NCBI GenBank assembly: GCA_963797015.1
Contig: CAWCNV010000006.1
Coordinates: 310,001-374,000, forward strand
Direction: 5' to 3'
DNA from: JBBPZA01 sp963797015
GTDB lineage: Bacteria > Actinomycetota > Thermoleophilia > Solirubrobacterales > Solirubrobacteraceae
Length of the DNA: 64,000 nt
How positions within the stretch are numbered: the stretch's first letter is position 1; each line of letters begins with the position of its first letter. Positions 15,957 to 24,807 of this stretch are shown here, piece by piece. Both the position numbers and the translations under genes were made by a program. The notes under the pieces are model-generated. The model searched no databases and was not told the origin of the DNA. It worked only from the letters and a program-made list of their open reading frames with translations.

Positions 15957-17149
15957 GCGCGCGCCGGACCTTCGTCGTCGGCGTCGGGATGACGAAGTTC
16001 GACAAGCCGGGGACGAAGGAGAGCGACTACCCCGACTGGGCCCGTGAGGCCGGCGAGAAGGCGCTCGCCGACGCCGGCATCGAGTACGGCGAGGTGGAGC
16101 AGGCGTTCGCGGGCTACTGCTTCGGCGACTCGACCTACGGGCAGCGGTCGCTGTACGGGTTGGGGCTGACCGGAATCCCCGTCGTCAACGTCAACAACAA
16201 CTGCTCGACGGGCTCCTCGGCGCTGTTCCTGGCCCGCCAGGCCGTGCGCGGAGGCGCCGACTGCGCGCTCGCGCTGGGGTTCGAGAAGATGGAGCGCGGC
16301 TCGCTGGGGATGAAGTACACCGACCGCACGCCGGCGCTCGACAGGCACATGGCGGCGATGGTCGAGGGCCGCGGCGGCTGGGAGCCGAGCCCGCCCGCGC
16401 CGCAGATGTTCGGCAACGCCGGCCGCGAGCACATGGAGCGCTACGGCTCGGCTCCCGAGCACTACGCGTGGATCGGCTGGAAGAACCACAAGCACTCGGT
16501 CGACAACCCGTACGCGCAGTTCCAGCGCGAGTACACGCTGCGCGAGATCGAGGAGGCGCCGATGATCCACGCGCCGCTGACGAAGCTGCAGTGCTCGCCC
16601 ACCAGCGACGGAGCCGCTTGCGCGATCGTCGCCAGCGAGCGCTTCGTCGAGGAGCACGACCTCTCCGACAGGGCCGTCGAGATCGCCGGGCAGGCGCTGG
16701 CCACCGACTTCGCCTCGACCTTCGAGGGGAGCTCGTCGATCATGCTGTGCGGCTTCGATCTGTCCAAGGCCGCCGCCGAGCAGGCCCTGGCGGAGGCCGG
16801 CGAGCAGATCGCCGACGTCGACGTGATCGAGCTGCACGACTGCTTCAGCGCGAACGAGCTGATCACCTACGAGGCGCTCGGACTGGCGCCGGTCGGCGAG
16901 GGCCACAAGCTCGTCGAGGCCGAGGCCACGACCCACGGCGGCGAGGGCCCGGTCGTCAACCCCTCCGGTGGGCTCATCTCCAAGGGCCACCCGCTCGGTG
17001 CGACCGGCCTCGCGCAGTGCTCGGAGCTCACCTGGCAGCTGCGCGGCGACGCGCAGGCGCGCCAGGTCGGGGGCGCGCGGCTCGCGCTCCAGCACAACAT
17101 CGGGCTGGGCGGGGCGGCGGTGGTGAGCGTCTACCGCCGCGCGGACTGA
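15953..17149 (+). CDS. Thiolase-family protein, SCPx / lipid-transfer type
   Basis: 398 residues. Catalytic Cys in VNNNCSTGSSALFLA, the SCPx marker VIELHDCFSANELITYEALG, and the histidine motif GGLISKGHPLGATGLAQ are intact, ending with LQHNIGLGG. SCPx thiolases cleave or form 3-ketoacyl-CoA, often with sterol or branched-chain substrates. Coupled to the preceding lipase by a 4-bp overlap. The 3' end overlaps the convergent creatininase-like gene by 19 bp. Confidence 0.9.
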   Translation: MSARRTFVVGVGMTKFDKPGTKESDYPDWAREAGEKALADAGIEYGEVEQAFAGYCFGDSTYGQRSLYGLGLTGIPVVNVNNNCSTGSSALFLARQAVRGGADCALALGFEKMERGSLGMKYTDRTPALDRHMAAMVEGRGGWEPSPPAPQMFGNAGREHMERYGSAPEHYAWIGWKNHKHSVDNPYAQFQREYTLREIEEAPMIHAPLTKLQCSPTSDGAACAIVASERFVEEHDLSDRAVEIAGQALATDFASTFEGSSSIMLCGFDLSKAAAEQALAEAGEQIADVDVIELHDCFSANELITYEALGLAPVGEGHKLVEAEATTHGGEGPVVNPSGGLISKGHPLGATGLAQCSELTWQLRGDAQARQVGGARLALQHNIGLGGAAVVSVYRRAD

Positions 17150-17874
17150 GCTTCGATCGCCTCGATCACCAGCTCGACGACCAGCTCCCAGTAGCGCTCC
17201 CCGTGCGCGGCGCTCGCGCGCGTCGGGTCGCCGATCACGCCGTTTTCGGCGAGCGACTCCACGCCCGCGTCGAACAGCACCCCGATCGCGGCCTGCGGGT
17301 CGCCGACGTATCCCGCCCGCGCGCGGTCCATGTGCACGAGCCGGGGCTCGCGCGCGAGCATCAGCGAGGTCTCCCACTCGCCTGCGTGAAGCCCGCCCTC
17401 GGCCAGCGGCACGCCGTGCTCTGACTCGCCCGCCGCCGCGACCTGCAGCAGCACCGAGACGTCGGTGAGCGCAACGACCTCGATCCCGGGGTCGGGGCCG
17501 AGCGCCTCCACGGCCGCGCCGAGCGGCGCGAAGTTGCCGCCGTGGGTGGCGAGCAGCACCACGCGCCGGAAGCCTCCGCGCGCCAGCGAGCGGACGAGGT
17601 CGCCGACGAGCGCGTGGAGGGTGGCGTCCTCCAGCGAGAGCGTGCCGGGGAACGCGAGGTGGTGGTGCGAGCAGCCGACACGCACGGTCGGGGCGCAGAA
17701 CGCGACCAGGTGCTCGGCCACGCGGCGGGAGAGCTCGTCGCCGAGCAGCGCGTCAGTCGCCAGCGGCAGGTGCTCGCCGTGCTGCTCGGTGGCGCCGAAG
17801 GCGATCACGACCGTGTCGCGACCGCGCCCGATCTCCTCGCGGACCTCGGGCCAGGTGAGCCGGTCGAGCTGCAT
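17131..17874 (-). CDS. Creatininase-family amidohydrolase
   Basis: 247 residues. Metal-binding and active-site motifs of the creatininase fold: AFGATEQHGEHLPLATDA (Glu, His, Asp ligands), GCSHHHLAFPGT, LLATHGGNFAPL and LHAGEWETSLML (Glu). Family members hydrolyse cyclic amides or, as MftE, the mycofactocin precursor peptide. No mycofactocin genes (mftA-D) are visible nearby, so the substrate is open. Four bases separate its start from the stop of the FHA-ABC gene upstream on the same strand, suggesting an operon. Confidence 0.87.
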   Translation of the reverse strand: MQLDRLTWPEVREEIGRGRDTVVIAFGATEQHGEHLPLATDALLGDELSRRVAEHLVAFCAPTVRVGCSHHHLAFPGTLSLEDATLHALVGDLVRSLARGGFRRVVLLATHGGNFAPLGAAVEALGPDPGIEVVALTDVSVLLQVAAAGESEHGVPLAEGGLHAGEWETSLMLAREPRLVHMDRARAGYVGDPQAAIGVLFDAGVESLAENGVIGDPTRASAAHGERYWELVVELVIEAIEAQSARR

Positions 17875-17878
17875 GCCG

Positions 17879-20146
17879 TTACTCGCGCCGGCGGGCGAGC
17901 ATCGCCGTCACGATCGCAAGCAGCACGGCGAGGAAGCCGAGCAGGATCCCCCACGTCGCGAGCCGCGACACGTCGAAGAAGTCGGGCCCGAACTGGTTGA
18001 CGCTGCGTGCGAAGCGCAGGAAGTCGCCGATGCGGCCGTTCATGTCGATCGCGCTCCCCGTGCCCGCGAACGCCCACTGCGAGTAGACGAGCCCCGAGAG
18101 CGCCTTGATCGGCTGGACCATGCGGTCCACGGGCACGATCGCCCCGGCGAACAGGAGCTGGGGGATGAGCACCAGCGGGATGAAGCTCGTGGCCTGGTCC
18201 TCGGTCTTGACCGCCGATGAGACGAGCAGTCCCACGCCGACCGACACCCACGACGTCAGCACGAGCGTGATCCACACGGCGAGCACGACGTCCACCGAGT
18301 CGTGCAGCGGGCGCAGCCCGAACACGATCGCGACCAGGATCGTCGTCTGCACCGCGGCGAGCGTGAACAGCACGATCAGCTTGGAGATCAGGTAGGCGCT
18401 GAGCTTCACCCCGACCGCGCGCTCGCGCAGGAACACGGCCTTCTCCTTGATCACCTCGCGCGAGGCGTCGATCGAGCCCAGCCAGACCGCGGTGGTCACC
18501 ACCAGAAAGAGCAGCATCGCCATGTCGGTGAAGTTGTTGCCCAAGCGGAACACGTTCCCCTTGAAGAGCAGGACGATCGCCAGCGCGATCACCGGAACCT
18601 GGCCGAGCAGCAGCGCGAGGTTGCGCCGGTCGCGCATGAAGTTCTTGCCGTAACGGGAGGCGAGCGTGAGCGACTGCGAGATCGCTCCACGCTGGCCGCG
18701 CGGCGCGCGGCCGGCGCTTCCCGGCACCGGGCGCCGCTCAGAGGTCCCGTCGGGCCCTCGCCCGGCGGTGGCCGCCTCGAACTCGGCCTTCCACTGCTGG
18801 GCGGGACGCTCGTCGAGCGCGCGGTAGACGCCGTCGTACTCGTCGGTCCGGAAGAACTGCAGAGCCTCTGCGGGCGAGCCTAAGAAGCACAGGTCGCCGC
18901 CGCGGCCCATGACGACGACCTTGTCGCACAGGCCCAGGTTCTTGGTCGCGTGGGTGATCGTGATGACGGCGCGGGAATTGTCGGCCAGCTCGCGCATGAG
19001 CTCCATCATGCGCGTCTCCAGGCCGGGATCGAGGCCGGTGGTGGCCTCGTCGAGCAGCAGCAGGCTGGGTCGGCTGAGCAGCTCGGAGGCCACGCCCGCG
19101 CGCTTGCGCTGGCCGCCCGAGAGCGAGCCGATCTGCGTCTCGGCATGCTGCTCGAGCGACAGCTCCTGGAGCACGCGCGCGACCGCGCCGTCGATGTCGT
19201 CGCGCCCGGCGTCCGAGGGCAGGCGCAGCTTGGCCGAGTAGCGCAGCGCCTCCCTGACCGTCAGCTTCGGGTGGACGATCTCGTCCTGGGGCACGTAGCC
19301 GATGTCGGTCAGGTGCGCGCCCACCGGCTCGCCGTTGACGGTGATCGTGCCGGTCGTGGGCTCGGTCACCCCGGCCATCATCTTGATCAGGGTGGATTTC
19401 CCGGAGCCCGACTCGCCGATGATGCAGACGAACTCTCCGGGAGCGACCGACATGCTCATCGGCGTCAGGATCTGCTTGCCCTTGACCGCGAAGGTGACGT
19501 CCTCGACGTCGTAGCGCAGCGCGCCGCGCTCGTCGCGGGCGAGGAACGTGGTCCCGTCGAAGACGATCTGGAACGGGCCGACGCCGATCTGCGAGCCGGG
19601 GCCGAGAACCGCGCGGGCGGCCAGCTGGCCGTTGATGCGCGTGCCGTTGCGGGAGCCCAGGTCGCGCAGCTCGAGCGTCCCGTTGGAGCGCGAGACCTCG
19701 GCGTGGAAGCGCGAGACGTTTGGGTCTGAGAGGACCACGTCGTTGGACGGGTCGCGCCCGATGCGCAGTCGCTGCCCGTCGAAGCGCACGACCTGCGTGC
19801 CCAGGATCGGGGCCTCGGCCTGGGCGAAGCGCGTCTCCTGGCCGACCAGGAAGCGCAGCTGCTCGCCGCCGATGCCGATCGTGTCGCCGTTGCGCAGCAG
19901 GCGCTCGGTGTTCTGCAGGCGCTCGCCGTTGAGGTAGGTGCCGTTGGAAGACCCGAGGTCCTGGATCCGATATCCGTCCGCCGCCGGATACACGCGAGCG
20001 TGGCGCCGGGAGGCAAGATCACTGGGGATGACGAGGTCGTTGCCCTCGGCACGACCGATCGTCGCGCCTTCAGGGCCGACGAAGGCGCGGCCGCCGCTGT
20101 GGAGCAGCGTCGCGGGGGCCGCGGGAGGAGCGCTGGGAGTAGTCAC
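17879..20146 (-). CDS. ABC transporter with two N-terminal FHA domains fused to ATPase and permease
   Basis: 755 residues from GTG 20146. Domains in order: FHA1 (about 22-95, GRAEGN...SRRHA...SSNGTYLNG), FHA2 (about 120-195, GRDPSNDV...SRFHAE...GSRNGTRING), ABC ATPase (about 215-430) and an ABC2-type permease with six or so helices (about 500-755). The ATPase has Walker A GESGSGKST, signature LSGGQRKRAG, Walker B LLLLDEATTGLD and ITHAT. Mycobacterial Rv1747 has this architecture and is controlled by Ser/Thr kinases through its FHA domains. No kinase is in this window. A long open frame upstream (to 21322) is a shadow of the plus-strand genes. Confidence 0.92.
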   Translation of the reverse strand: MTTPSAPPAAPATLLHSGGRAFVGPEGATIGRAEGNDLVIPSDLASRRHARVYPAADGYRIQDLGSSNGTYLNGERLQNTERLLRNGDTIGIGGEQLRFLVGQETRFAQAEAPILGTQVVRFDGQRLRIGRDPSNDVVLSDPNVSRFHAEVSRSNGTLELRDLGSRNGTRINGQLAARAVLGPGSQIGVGPFQIVFDGTTFLARDERGALRYDVEDVTFAVKGKQILTPMSMSVAPGEFVCIIGESGSGKSTLIKMMAGVTEPTTGTITVNGEPVGAHLTDIGYVPQDEIVHPKLTVREALRYSAKLRLPSDAGRDDIDGAVARVLQELSLEQHAETQIGSLSGGQRKRAGVASELLSRPSLLLLDEATTGLDPGLETRMMELMRELADNSRAVITITHATKNLGLCDKVVVMGRGGDLCFLGSPAEALQFFRTDEYDGVYRALDERPAQQWKAEFEAATAGRGPDGTSERRPVPGSAGRAPRGQRGAISQSLTLASRYGKNFMRDRRNLALLLGQVPVIALAIVLLFKGNVFRLGNNFTDMAMLLFLVVTTAVWLGSIDASREVIKEKAVFLRERAVGVKLSAYLISKLIVLFTLAAVQTTILVAIVFGLRPLHDSVDVVLAVWITLVLTSWVSVGVGLLVSSAVKTEDQATSFIPLVLIPQLLFAGAIVPVDRMVQPIKALSGLVYSQWAFAGTGSAIDMNGRIGDFLRFARSVNQFGPDFFDVSRLATWGILLGFLAVLLAIVTAMLARRRE

Positions 20147-20230
20147 GAAATGGGAGCGTAACCAACCGCAACGCGGGGAGAGGCGGCGTGTTGCGACGGC
20201 AAAACCCCAACTCGGAGGAGGTGTTTTCGC

Positions 20231-20965
20231 ATGCGACGACTCGGTTCGTCCCTGCGTGGCCAGGGGAAGTGGGCGCTGCTGTGCAGCATCGCCATCAGCC
20301 TCATCGTCACGCCGTTCGCCAGTGCCGGCGACGGCGACATCATGAGGGTGGGGGCGCGTAACTCGTCCCAGACCAACGAGACGCGGATCATTGGCCAGGA
20401 CGTGTCGACCTACGCCACCCGCCAGTCCAACAACAAGGAGAACGATGGCGGGTCGGCGACGTACGGGTGCCGCTCGATCCTCTCGGCCGAGCCGTGCCTG
20501 AACGTCTTCGCGCTGCGGTCGGCGCGCGCATTCCTGTTCCGCACGCGCGGCAACGAGGGCGGGCAGATTCTCGTCAGCGGCCCCGGCGGCCCTGACGCGA
20601 ACAAGCCGTTCACGACGAACGCGACCGGCGTGGCCACCGGCCTCAACGCCGATCGCGTCGACGGCATCAGCGGCGAGAGCATCCAGACCAAGACGCTGAT
20701 CGCGGCGGTGTCGCAGTCGGGCGCGCTGGCCAGCAAGAGCCGCGGTGTTACCACCGTGTCCAAGCTCGCCGGCGCCGGCCTGTACCGGGTGACCTTCGTC
20801 GCCAACATCTCCAACTGCGCCTACACGGCCACGGAGACCACGACCAGCAACGCCGGTGCGGCGGCCGTGCGGCTGATCGGGACCAACACACTGGAGGTGC
20901 AGACGCGGCGCGGCCTGGACAGCAACGCGGCCGACAAGGCGTTCAACATCGTCGTCACCTGCTGA
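20231..20965 (+). CDS. Secreted hypothetical protein
   Basis: 244 residues with an excellent ribosome binding site (GGAGGAGGT) and a signal peptide (ALLCSIAISLIVTPFASA). The mid-region contains ATGLNADRVDGISGESI, an N-A-D-x-V-D-G motif I have seen in many exported proteins of related actinobacteria. The C-terminal part (RVTFVANISNCAYTAT, then FNIVVTC) looks like a beta-sandwich with a paired cysteine. No known function. Followed by a hairpin at 20982-21003. Confidence 0.72.
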   Translation: MRRLGSSLRGQGKWALLCSIAISLIVTPFASAGDGDIMRVGARNSSQTNETRIIGQDVSTYATRQSNNKENDGGSATYGCRSILSAEPCLNVFALRSARAFLFRTRGNEGGQILVSGPGGPDANKPFTTNATGVATGLNADRVDGISGESIQTKTLIAAVSQSGALASKSRGVTTVSKLAGAGLYRVTFVANISNCAYTATETTTSNAGAAAVRLIGTNTLEVQTRRGLDSNAADKAFNIVVTC

Positions 20966-20981
20966 CGCCTCGCTTCGAGCG

Positions 20982-21003
20982 GCCGGGGCACGGAGGCCCC
21001 GGC
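20982..21003 (+). terminator. GC hairpin after the secreted protein
   Basis: GCCGGGGC (20982-20989) pairs perfectly with GCCCCGGC (20996-21003) around a 6-nt loop, 17 nt after the stop. No T run follows. Confidence 0.55.
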
Positions 21004-21044
21004 ACGGCGCGGGCGTGTTGAACGCGGCGGACAACCGCGGGCGG

Positions 21045-21050
21045 TAGCGT
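21045..21050 (+). promoter_or_regulatory. -10-like hexamer TAGCGT before the amidotransferase gene
   Basis: Eight bases before the GTG at 21059 with no ribosome binding site; consistent with a leaderless start. Confidence 0.35.
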
Positions 21051-21058
21051 CCGCGCTC

Positions 21059-21982
21059 GTGTGCCGCTTCGTCGCTTACCTCGGCGAGCGCGTGCTGCTC
21101 GACGAGGTCCTGTTCCTGCCCGACAGCTCGCTCGTCCAGCAGGCTGTCCACCCGCGGATGCTGTCGGCGTTGAACCTGGCCGGCTTCGGCGTCGTCGCGT
21201 GGGACGCCGCCTCGCCCGACCCCGAGCTGCCCTACACCTACCGCACGGCCGGGCTGCCGTTCTACGACCGCAACCTGCGCGCGCTGTCGCGCAAGATGCG
21301 GGCCACGGCGCTGATCGGCCACGCCCGCGGGGTCCTGTTCTCAGACCGCGAGGTGGTCAACGAGCAGAACGTGCACCCGTTCCGCTACGAGGGGGCGCAC
21401 ATCGCGCTGGCCATGAACGGCGACCTCGACCGGTTCGAACTGATGCGCTCGGACGTCGCCGCGCTGGTGCGGCCCGAGATCGCGCGCCACGTCGAGGGCA
21501 CCACCGACAGCGAGTGGCTCTACGCGCTGATCCTGTCGCAGCTGCGCGACCCGTTCGGGCCGGCGGACCCGGAGGAGCTCGCCGGGGCGGTCGAGCGCGC
21601 GCTGCTGCTCGTCCGCGAGGTGCGCGAGCGCCGCGGCCTCGAGCGCCAGTCCGCGGTCAACCTCGTGCTCTCCGACGGCGTCACGCTGGTCGCGACGCGC
21701 TTCGCCTTCGACTACGGCTGGTACCACGAGGGTTGGACGTTCGCCGGCAGCGAGCGCCGCTACGACTACACGACGCTGTGGTACGCGGCCGGCAGCGGCT
21801 ACGGGAATCGCAACGGCGACTGGGGCGTGGGCCCCGGTCCCGAGCAGAGCTCGCTGATCGTCGCATCGGAGCCCCTGACCCGCGACCGGTCCGCCTGGCT
21901 CGAGGCGCCGGAGTACTGCCTGCTCGTGGCCGGCCCGGACGGCAACGGCCTGGGGGTCGAGATGCGCGAGCTCGACGCGTGA
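21059..21982 (+). CDS. Class II glutamine amidotransferase (YafJ/EgtC-like)
   Basis: 307 residues from GTG. Cys2 after the initiator Met (MCRFVAYLG) is the N-terminal nucleophile. ALIGHARGV, VNEQNVHPF and HIALAMNGDLDRF match the Ntn amidotransferase active site, and TTDSEWLYALIL follows. YafJ-type proteins cleave a gamma-glutamyl amide of unknown identity; EgtC cleaves a gamma-glutamyl group in ergothioneine synthesis, but no egt genes are adjacent. The stop overlaps the next gene's GTG (GTGA). Confidence 0.87.
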   Translation: MCRFVAYLGERVLLDEVLFLPDSSLVQQAVHPRMLSALNLAGFGVVAWDAASPDPELPYTYRTAGLPFYDRNLRALSRKMRATALIGHARGVLFSDREVVNEQNVHPFRYEGAHIALAMNGDLDRFELMRSDVAALVRPEIARHVEGTTDSEWLYALILSQLRDPFGPADPEELAGAVERALLLVREVRERRGLERQSAVNLVLSDGVTLVATRFAFDYGWYHEGWTFAGSERRYDYTTLWYAAGSGYGNRNGDWGVGPGPEQSSLIVASEPLTRDRSAWLEAPEYCLLVAGPDGNGLGVEMRELDA

Positions 21983-22971
21983 GCGCCGCGGATCAGCTGG
22001 CCGCGGCGCGCCGCGCGATCGCGGCTCAGCCGCTGCTCGCGGAGCTGCCCGAGCCCGAGCTCGAGCGGCTGGCCGCGCTGATGGTGCCCTACGCGCTCGA
22101 GTCGGGCGAGTTCCTGTTCCGCGAGGGCGACGAGGGAGACCGGGTCTTCATCTCCGAGCGCGGCCGGCTGGAGGCGGTCACCCGGCTGCCCGGAGGGCGC
22201 GAGCTCGAGGTCCTTCCGCTCCAGCCGGGCGAGCTCATCGGCGAGATGGCCGCGCTGGCGCGCATGCCGCGCCAGTGGGCGGCACGCGCGCTTGAGCCGG
22301 CGGCGGGCTGGACGCTGCACGCGGAGGCGGTGGCGGCCGCGCTCGGCGACCGTCACGGCGCGCGGCTTGGCCGGCGTCTCGGCGCGCTCGCGGTGGAGCG
22401 GCTGCGCGACGCGTACGCGCGCCTGGCCGAGCAGCTCGCGCACGACACCCGCATCGGCGAGCCCGCGCGCCCGTCGTCGCTGGACCTGGCGGGGCCCGTG
22501 CTGCCCGTCGAGCCCGAGCCGGGCGAGACCGAGTACCTGTCGACGATCCTGTTCTTCAGCGCGTTCGAGCGCGGTGAGCTCGAGGAGCTGACATCCGGAC
22601 TCCGGCGCTTGCATGCACCGCGCGGTGCGACGCTCGTCGCCCCGGGCGATCGCCCGCCGCTGTTCGCGATCCTGCGCGGAGCGGTCGAGACCACGGTCCG
22701 CCGCGGAGGCGCCGCCGCCCGCGCGCGGCTCGCCGGCCCCGGCCGCTTCGTCGGCCACCTCGGCGCGCTCGATGCCGAGCCCAGCCCCGTCACCTGTCGC
22801 GCGCGCGAGCGCACGGTGCTGCTCGAGATAACGCACGAGCGCGTCGCAGACATCCTGCGCTCGGACGACATGCCGGCCCGGCGCTGCTCGCGCGGGGTCT
22901 ACGCGGACGTGGTGGACGCGGTCTACCAGGCCCAGCGCCCGGTGGCGCGGATGGCGGCGCGCGGGGGGTAG
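21979..22971 (+). CDS. Protein with two cyclic-nucleotide-binding-like domains
   Basis: 330 residues from GTG 21979. CNB-like domain 1 (about 18-125): LFREGDEGDRVFISERGRLE, then LQPGELIGEMAALARMP. CNB-like domain 2 (about 190-300): FSAFERGELEELTSGLR, FAILRGAVETTV and GPGRFVGHLGAL. The phosphate-binding cassette of domain 1 is close to canonical (GELIGEMAAL...RQWAA); domain 2 is degenerate (FVGHLGAL). No DNA-binding or catalytic domain follows, so it may be a sensor partner of the overlapping amidotransferase. That pairing is inference from the 4-bp overlap. Confidence 0.82.
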   Translation: MSAADQLAAARRAIAAQPLLAELPEPELERLAALMVPYALESGEFLFREGDEGDRVFISERGRLEAVTRLPGGRELEVLPLQPGELIGEMAALARMPRQWAARALEPAAGWTLHAEAVAAALGDRHGARLGRRLGALAVERLRDAYARLAEQLAHDTRIGEPARPSSLDLAGPVLPVEPEPGETEYLSTILFFSAFERGELEELTSGLRRLHAPRGATLVAPGDRPPLFAILRGAVETTVRRGGAAARARLAGPGRFVGHLGALDAEPSPVTCRARERTVLLEITHERVADILRSDDMPARRCSRGVYADVVDAVYQAQRPVARMAARGG

Positions 22972-22975
22972 GCGA

Positions 22976-23134
22976 GGGACGAACGGCGGGCGACGAAGGG
23001 GAGGTCGAGGGGGCCTCAGACCGTTCTGGGGCGCATTTTCAACGTCAGGCGTTGTTTTCGCGCCTCAGAACGAGTTGCGGCCCGAGCTTCGCGCCCGGCG
23101 GCCCGTCCCTTCCTCCTTCGTCGATCGGTGTTCG
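22976..23134. repeat. Palindromic intergenic element, copy A
   Basis: Outer inverted arms at 22976-23004 (GGACGAACGGCGGGCGACGA...) and 23106-23134 enclose an inner hairpin. GTTCTGGGGCGC (23023-23034) pairs with GCGCCTCAGAAC (23060-23071) except one G-T, and CAACG/CGTTG (23040-23044/23050-23054) form the tip. Related elements lie at 29810-29948 and 31947-32107. This copy fills most of the 350-bp gap between the CNB gene and tig. Confidence 0.75.
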
Positions 23135-23304
23135 AACCGCCGCGCGCGCGACACGTCACCCCCATGGATCCCGCCCCCTCACCCGCGCCCACCCCCAGCG
23201 CCAGAGCAGGTCCAGCCAGTCGATCACGCCCGCGGCGAGATGGCCGAGCGGGCCGGTCACGAGCCAGGCGGACAGGCGGCGGTACGGGGGCAGGGCGCGA
23301 GTTC

Positions 23305-23310
23305 TATCGT
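23305..23310 (+). promoter_or_regulatory. -10-like hexamer TATCGT before tig
   Basis: Eleven bases before the ATG at 23322 with no Shine-Dalgarno; fits a leaderless promoter. Confidence 0.35.
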
Positions 23311-23321
23311 TCGGCGCCGCG

Positions 23322-24719
23322 ATGGCACCCGCCCTGAAGACCAGCGTCACCGAGCTGCCCGAGTCGCGCGTGCGCGTGCGCGCCGAGGTGCCGTCCGAGG
23401 AGGTCGAGCGCCAGCTCACGCGCGCGGCCTCGGCGCTGGGGCGCCAGATGCGGATTCCGGGCTTTCGCAAGGGCAAGGTGCCGCCGCCGGTGATCATTCG
23501 GCGCGTCGGGCGCCAGGCGGTGCTCGACGAGGCGGTCCGCGAGTCGCTCGGGCGCTGGTACGTCGAGGCGGTCGACGCCGCCGGCATCGCCCCGGTCGGC
23601 GACCCCAAGCTCGACCTCGACGAGCTGCCGGGCGAGGGCGAGCCGCTGACCTTCTCGATCGAGATCGGCGTCCGCCCGACGGCCGAGCTCGGGGAATACA
23701 AGGGCCTCGAGGTCGGGCGCCGCGAGCCCGAGGTCGCCGATGAGGCCGTCGACCGCGAGCTCGAGGCGCTGCGCGAGCAGCTCGCCAAGCTCGAGTCGGT
23801 CGAGCGCCCGGCCGAGCTGGGCGACTTCGTCGTGATCGACTTCACGGGGACCATCGACGGCGAGCCGTTCGCCGGCGGCGAGGCCCGCGACCAGCTGCTC
23901 GAGCTCGGCTCCGGGAGGCTGGTGGAGGGCTTCGAGGAGCAGCTCGTGGGAGCGAAGGCGGGCGAGGAGCGCACCGTCGAGGTCGACTTCCCCGCCGACT
24001 ACAGGGCCGAGGAGCTGGCCGGCAAGAAGGCCGCGTTCGCGGTCTCGGTCAAGGACGTCAAGCGCAAGGAGCTGCCACCGCTCGACGACGAGCTCGCGGT
24101 CGACGCGGCGGGCTTCGACACGCTCGACGAGCTGCGCGCCGACGTCCGCTCCAAGCTCGAGGAGGCCGACAGCGCACAGATCGAGTCCGACTATCGCCAG
24201 GCCGTGCTCGACGGCGCCGTCGCGAACTCGACCGTCGGGGTGCCGCCCGACCTCGTCCACGCGCGCGCGCACGAGCTCGTCCACCAGCTCCTCCACTCGC
24301 TCGAGCACCGCGGAATCTCCAAGAACGCCTACCTCCAGCTCAGCGGCAAGGACGAGGAGCAGCTCGCCCACGACGCCGAGCCCGAGGCCGAGCAGGCGCT
24401 CAAGCGCGAGGCGGTGCTCGCCGCCGTCGTCGAGGCCGAGTCGATCTCGCCGACCGACGAGGAGCTCATCGAGGCGCTCGAGGAATCCGCCCAGCGCGAC
24501 GACGCTCCGCCGCCCGAGCTGCTCGAGCGACTGCGCTCCGCGGGGCGCCTCGAGGCGCTGCGCGACGACCTCGCTGCGCGGCGGGCGGTCGACGTCCTCG
24601 TCGACGCCGCGACTCCGATATCCGTCGAGCAGGCGAAGGCCCGCGACGCCCTGTGGACGCCCGAGAAGGAGCGCGGCGAAGAGGATGGTCCAGGGCGGCT
24701 CTGGACTCCCGGGAGCTGA
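23322..24719 (+). CDS. tig: Trigger factor
   Basis: 465 residues. The ribosome-binding domain carries the signature PGFRKGKVPP (about 46-55), followed by an FKBP-type prolyl isomerase domain (LGDFVVIDFTGTIDGEPF, then DFPADYRAEELAGKKAAF) and a long helical C-terminal chaperone domain. It binds L23 at the ribosome exit and shields nascent chains. ATG 23322 is the first start downstream of the palindromic element. The classic tig-clpP-clpX order follows. Confidence 0.97.
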   Translation: MAPALKTSVTELPESRVRVRAEVPSEEVERQLTRAASALGRQMRIPGFRKGKVPPPVIIRRVGRQAVLDEAVRESLGRWYVEAVDAAGIAPVGDPKLDLDELPGEGEPLTFSIEIGVRPTAELGEYKGLEVGRREPEVADEAVDRELEALREQLAKLESVERPAELGDFVVIDFTGTIDGEPFAGGEARDQLLELGSGRLVEGFEEQLVGAKAGEERTVEVDFPADYRAEELAGKKAAFAVSVKDVKRKELPPLDDELAVDAAGFDTLDELRADVRSKLEEADSAQIESDYRQAVLDGAVANSTVGVPPDLVHARAHELVHQLLHSLEHRGISKNAYLQLSGKDEEQLAHDAEPEAEQALKREAVLAAVVEAESISPTDEELIEALEESAQRDDAPPPELLERLRSAGRLEALRDDLAARRAVDVLVDAATPISVEQAKARDALWTPEKERGEEDGPGRLWTPGS

Positions 24720-24807
24720 GCCGGGCCGTTGCTAGACTCGCCGCGGCGGCCGCTCGGGCGCCCCGTTGGCAGGATTCCCACCGGGAAGGCGAAACAGAGC
24801 GAGGACC

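Noticed and set aside
17131..17874. Mycofactocin locus
   Set aside because: The creatininase-like gene resembles MftE, but no mftA, mftB, mftC or mftD genes lie near it, so the mycofactocin link is not supported.
20147..21322. Nearly 400-residue N-terminal extension of the FHA-ABC gene
   Set aside because: It runs antisense to the secreted-protein gene at 20231 and into the class II amidotransferase gene. Real similarity begins at the GTG 20146.
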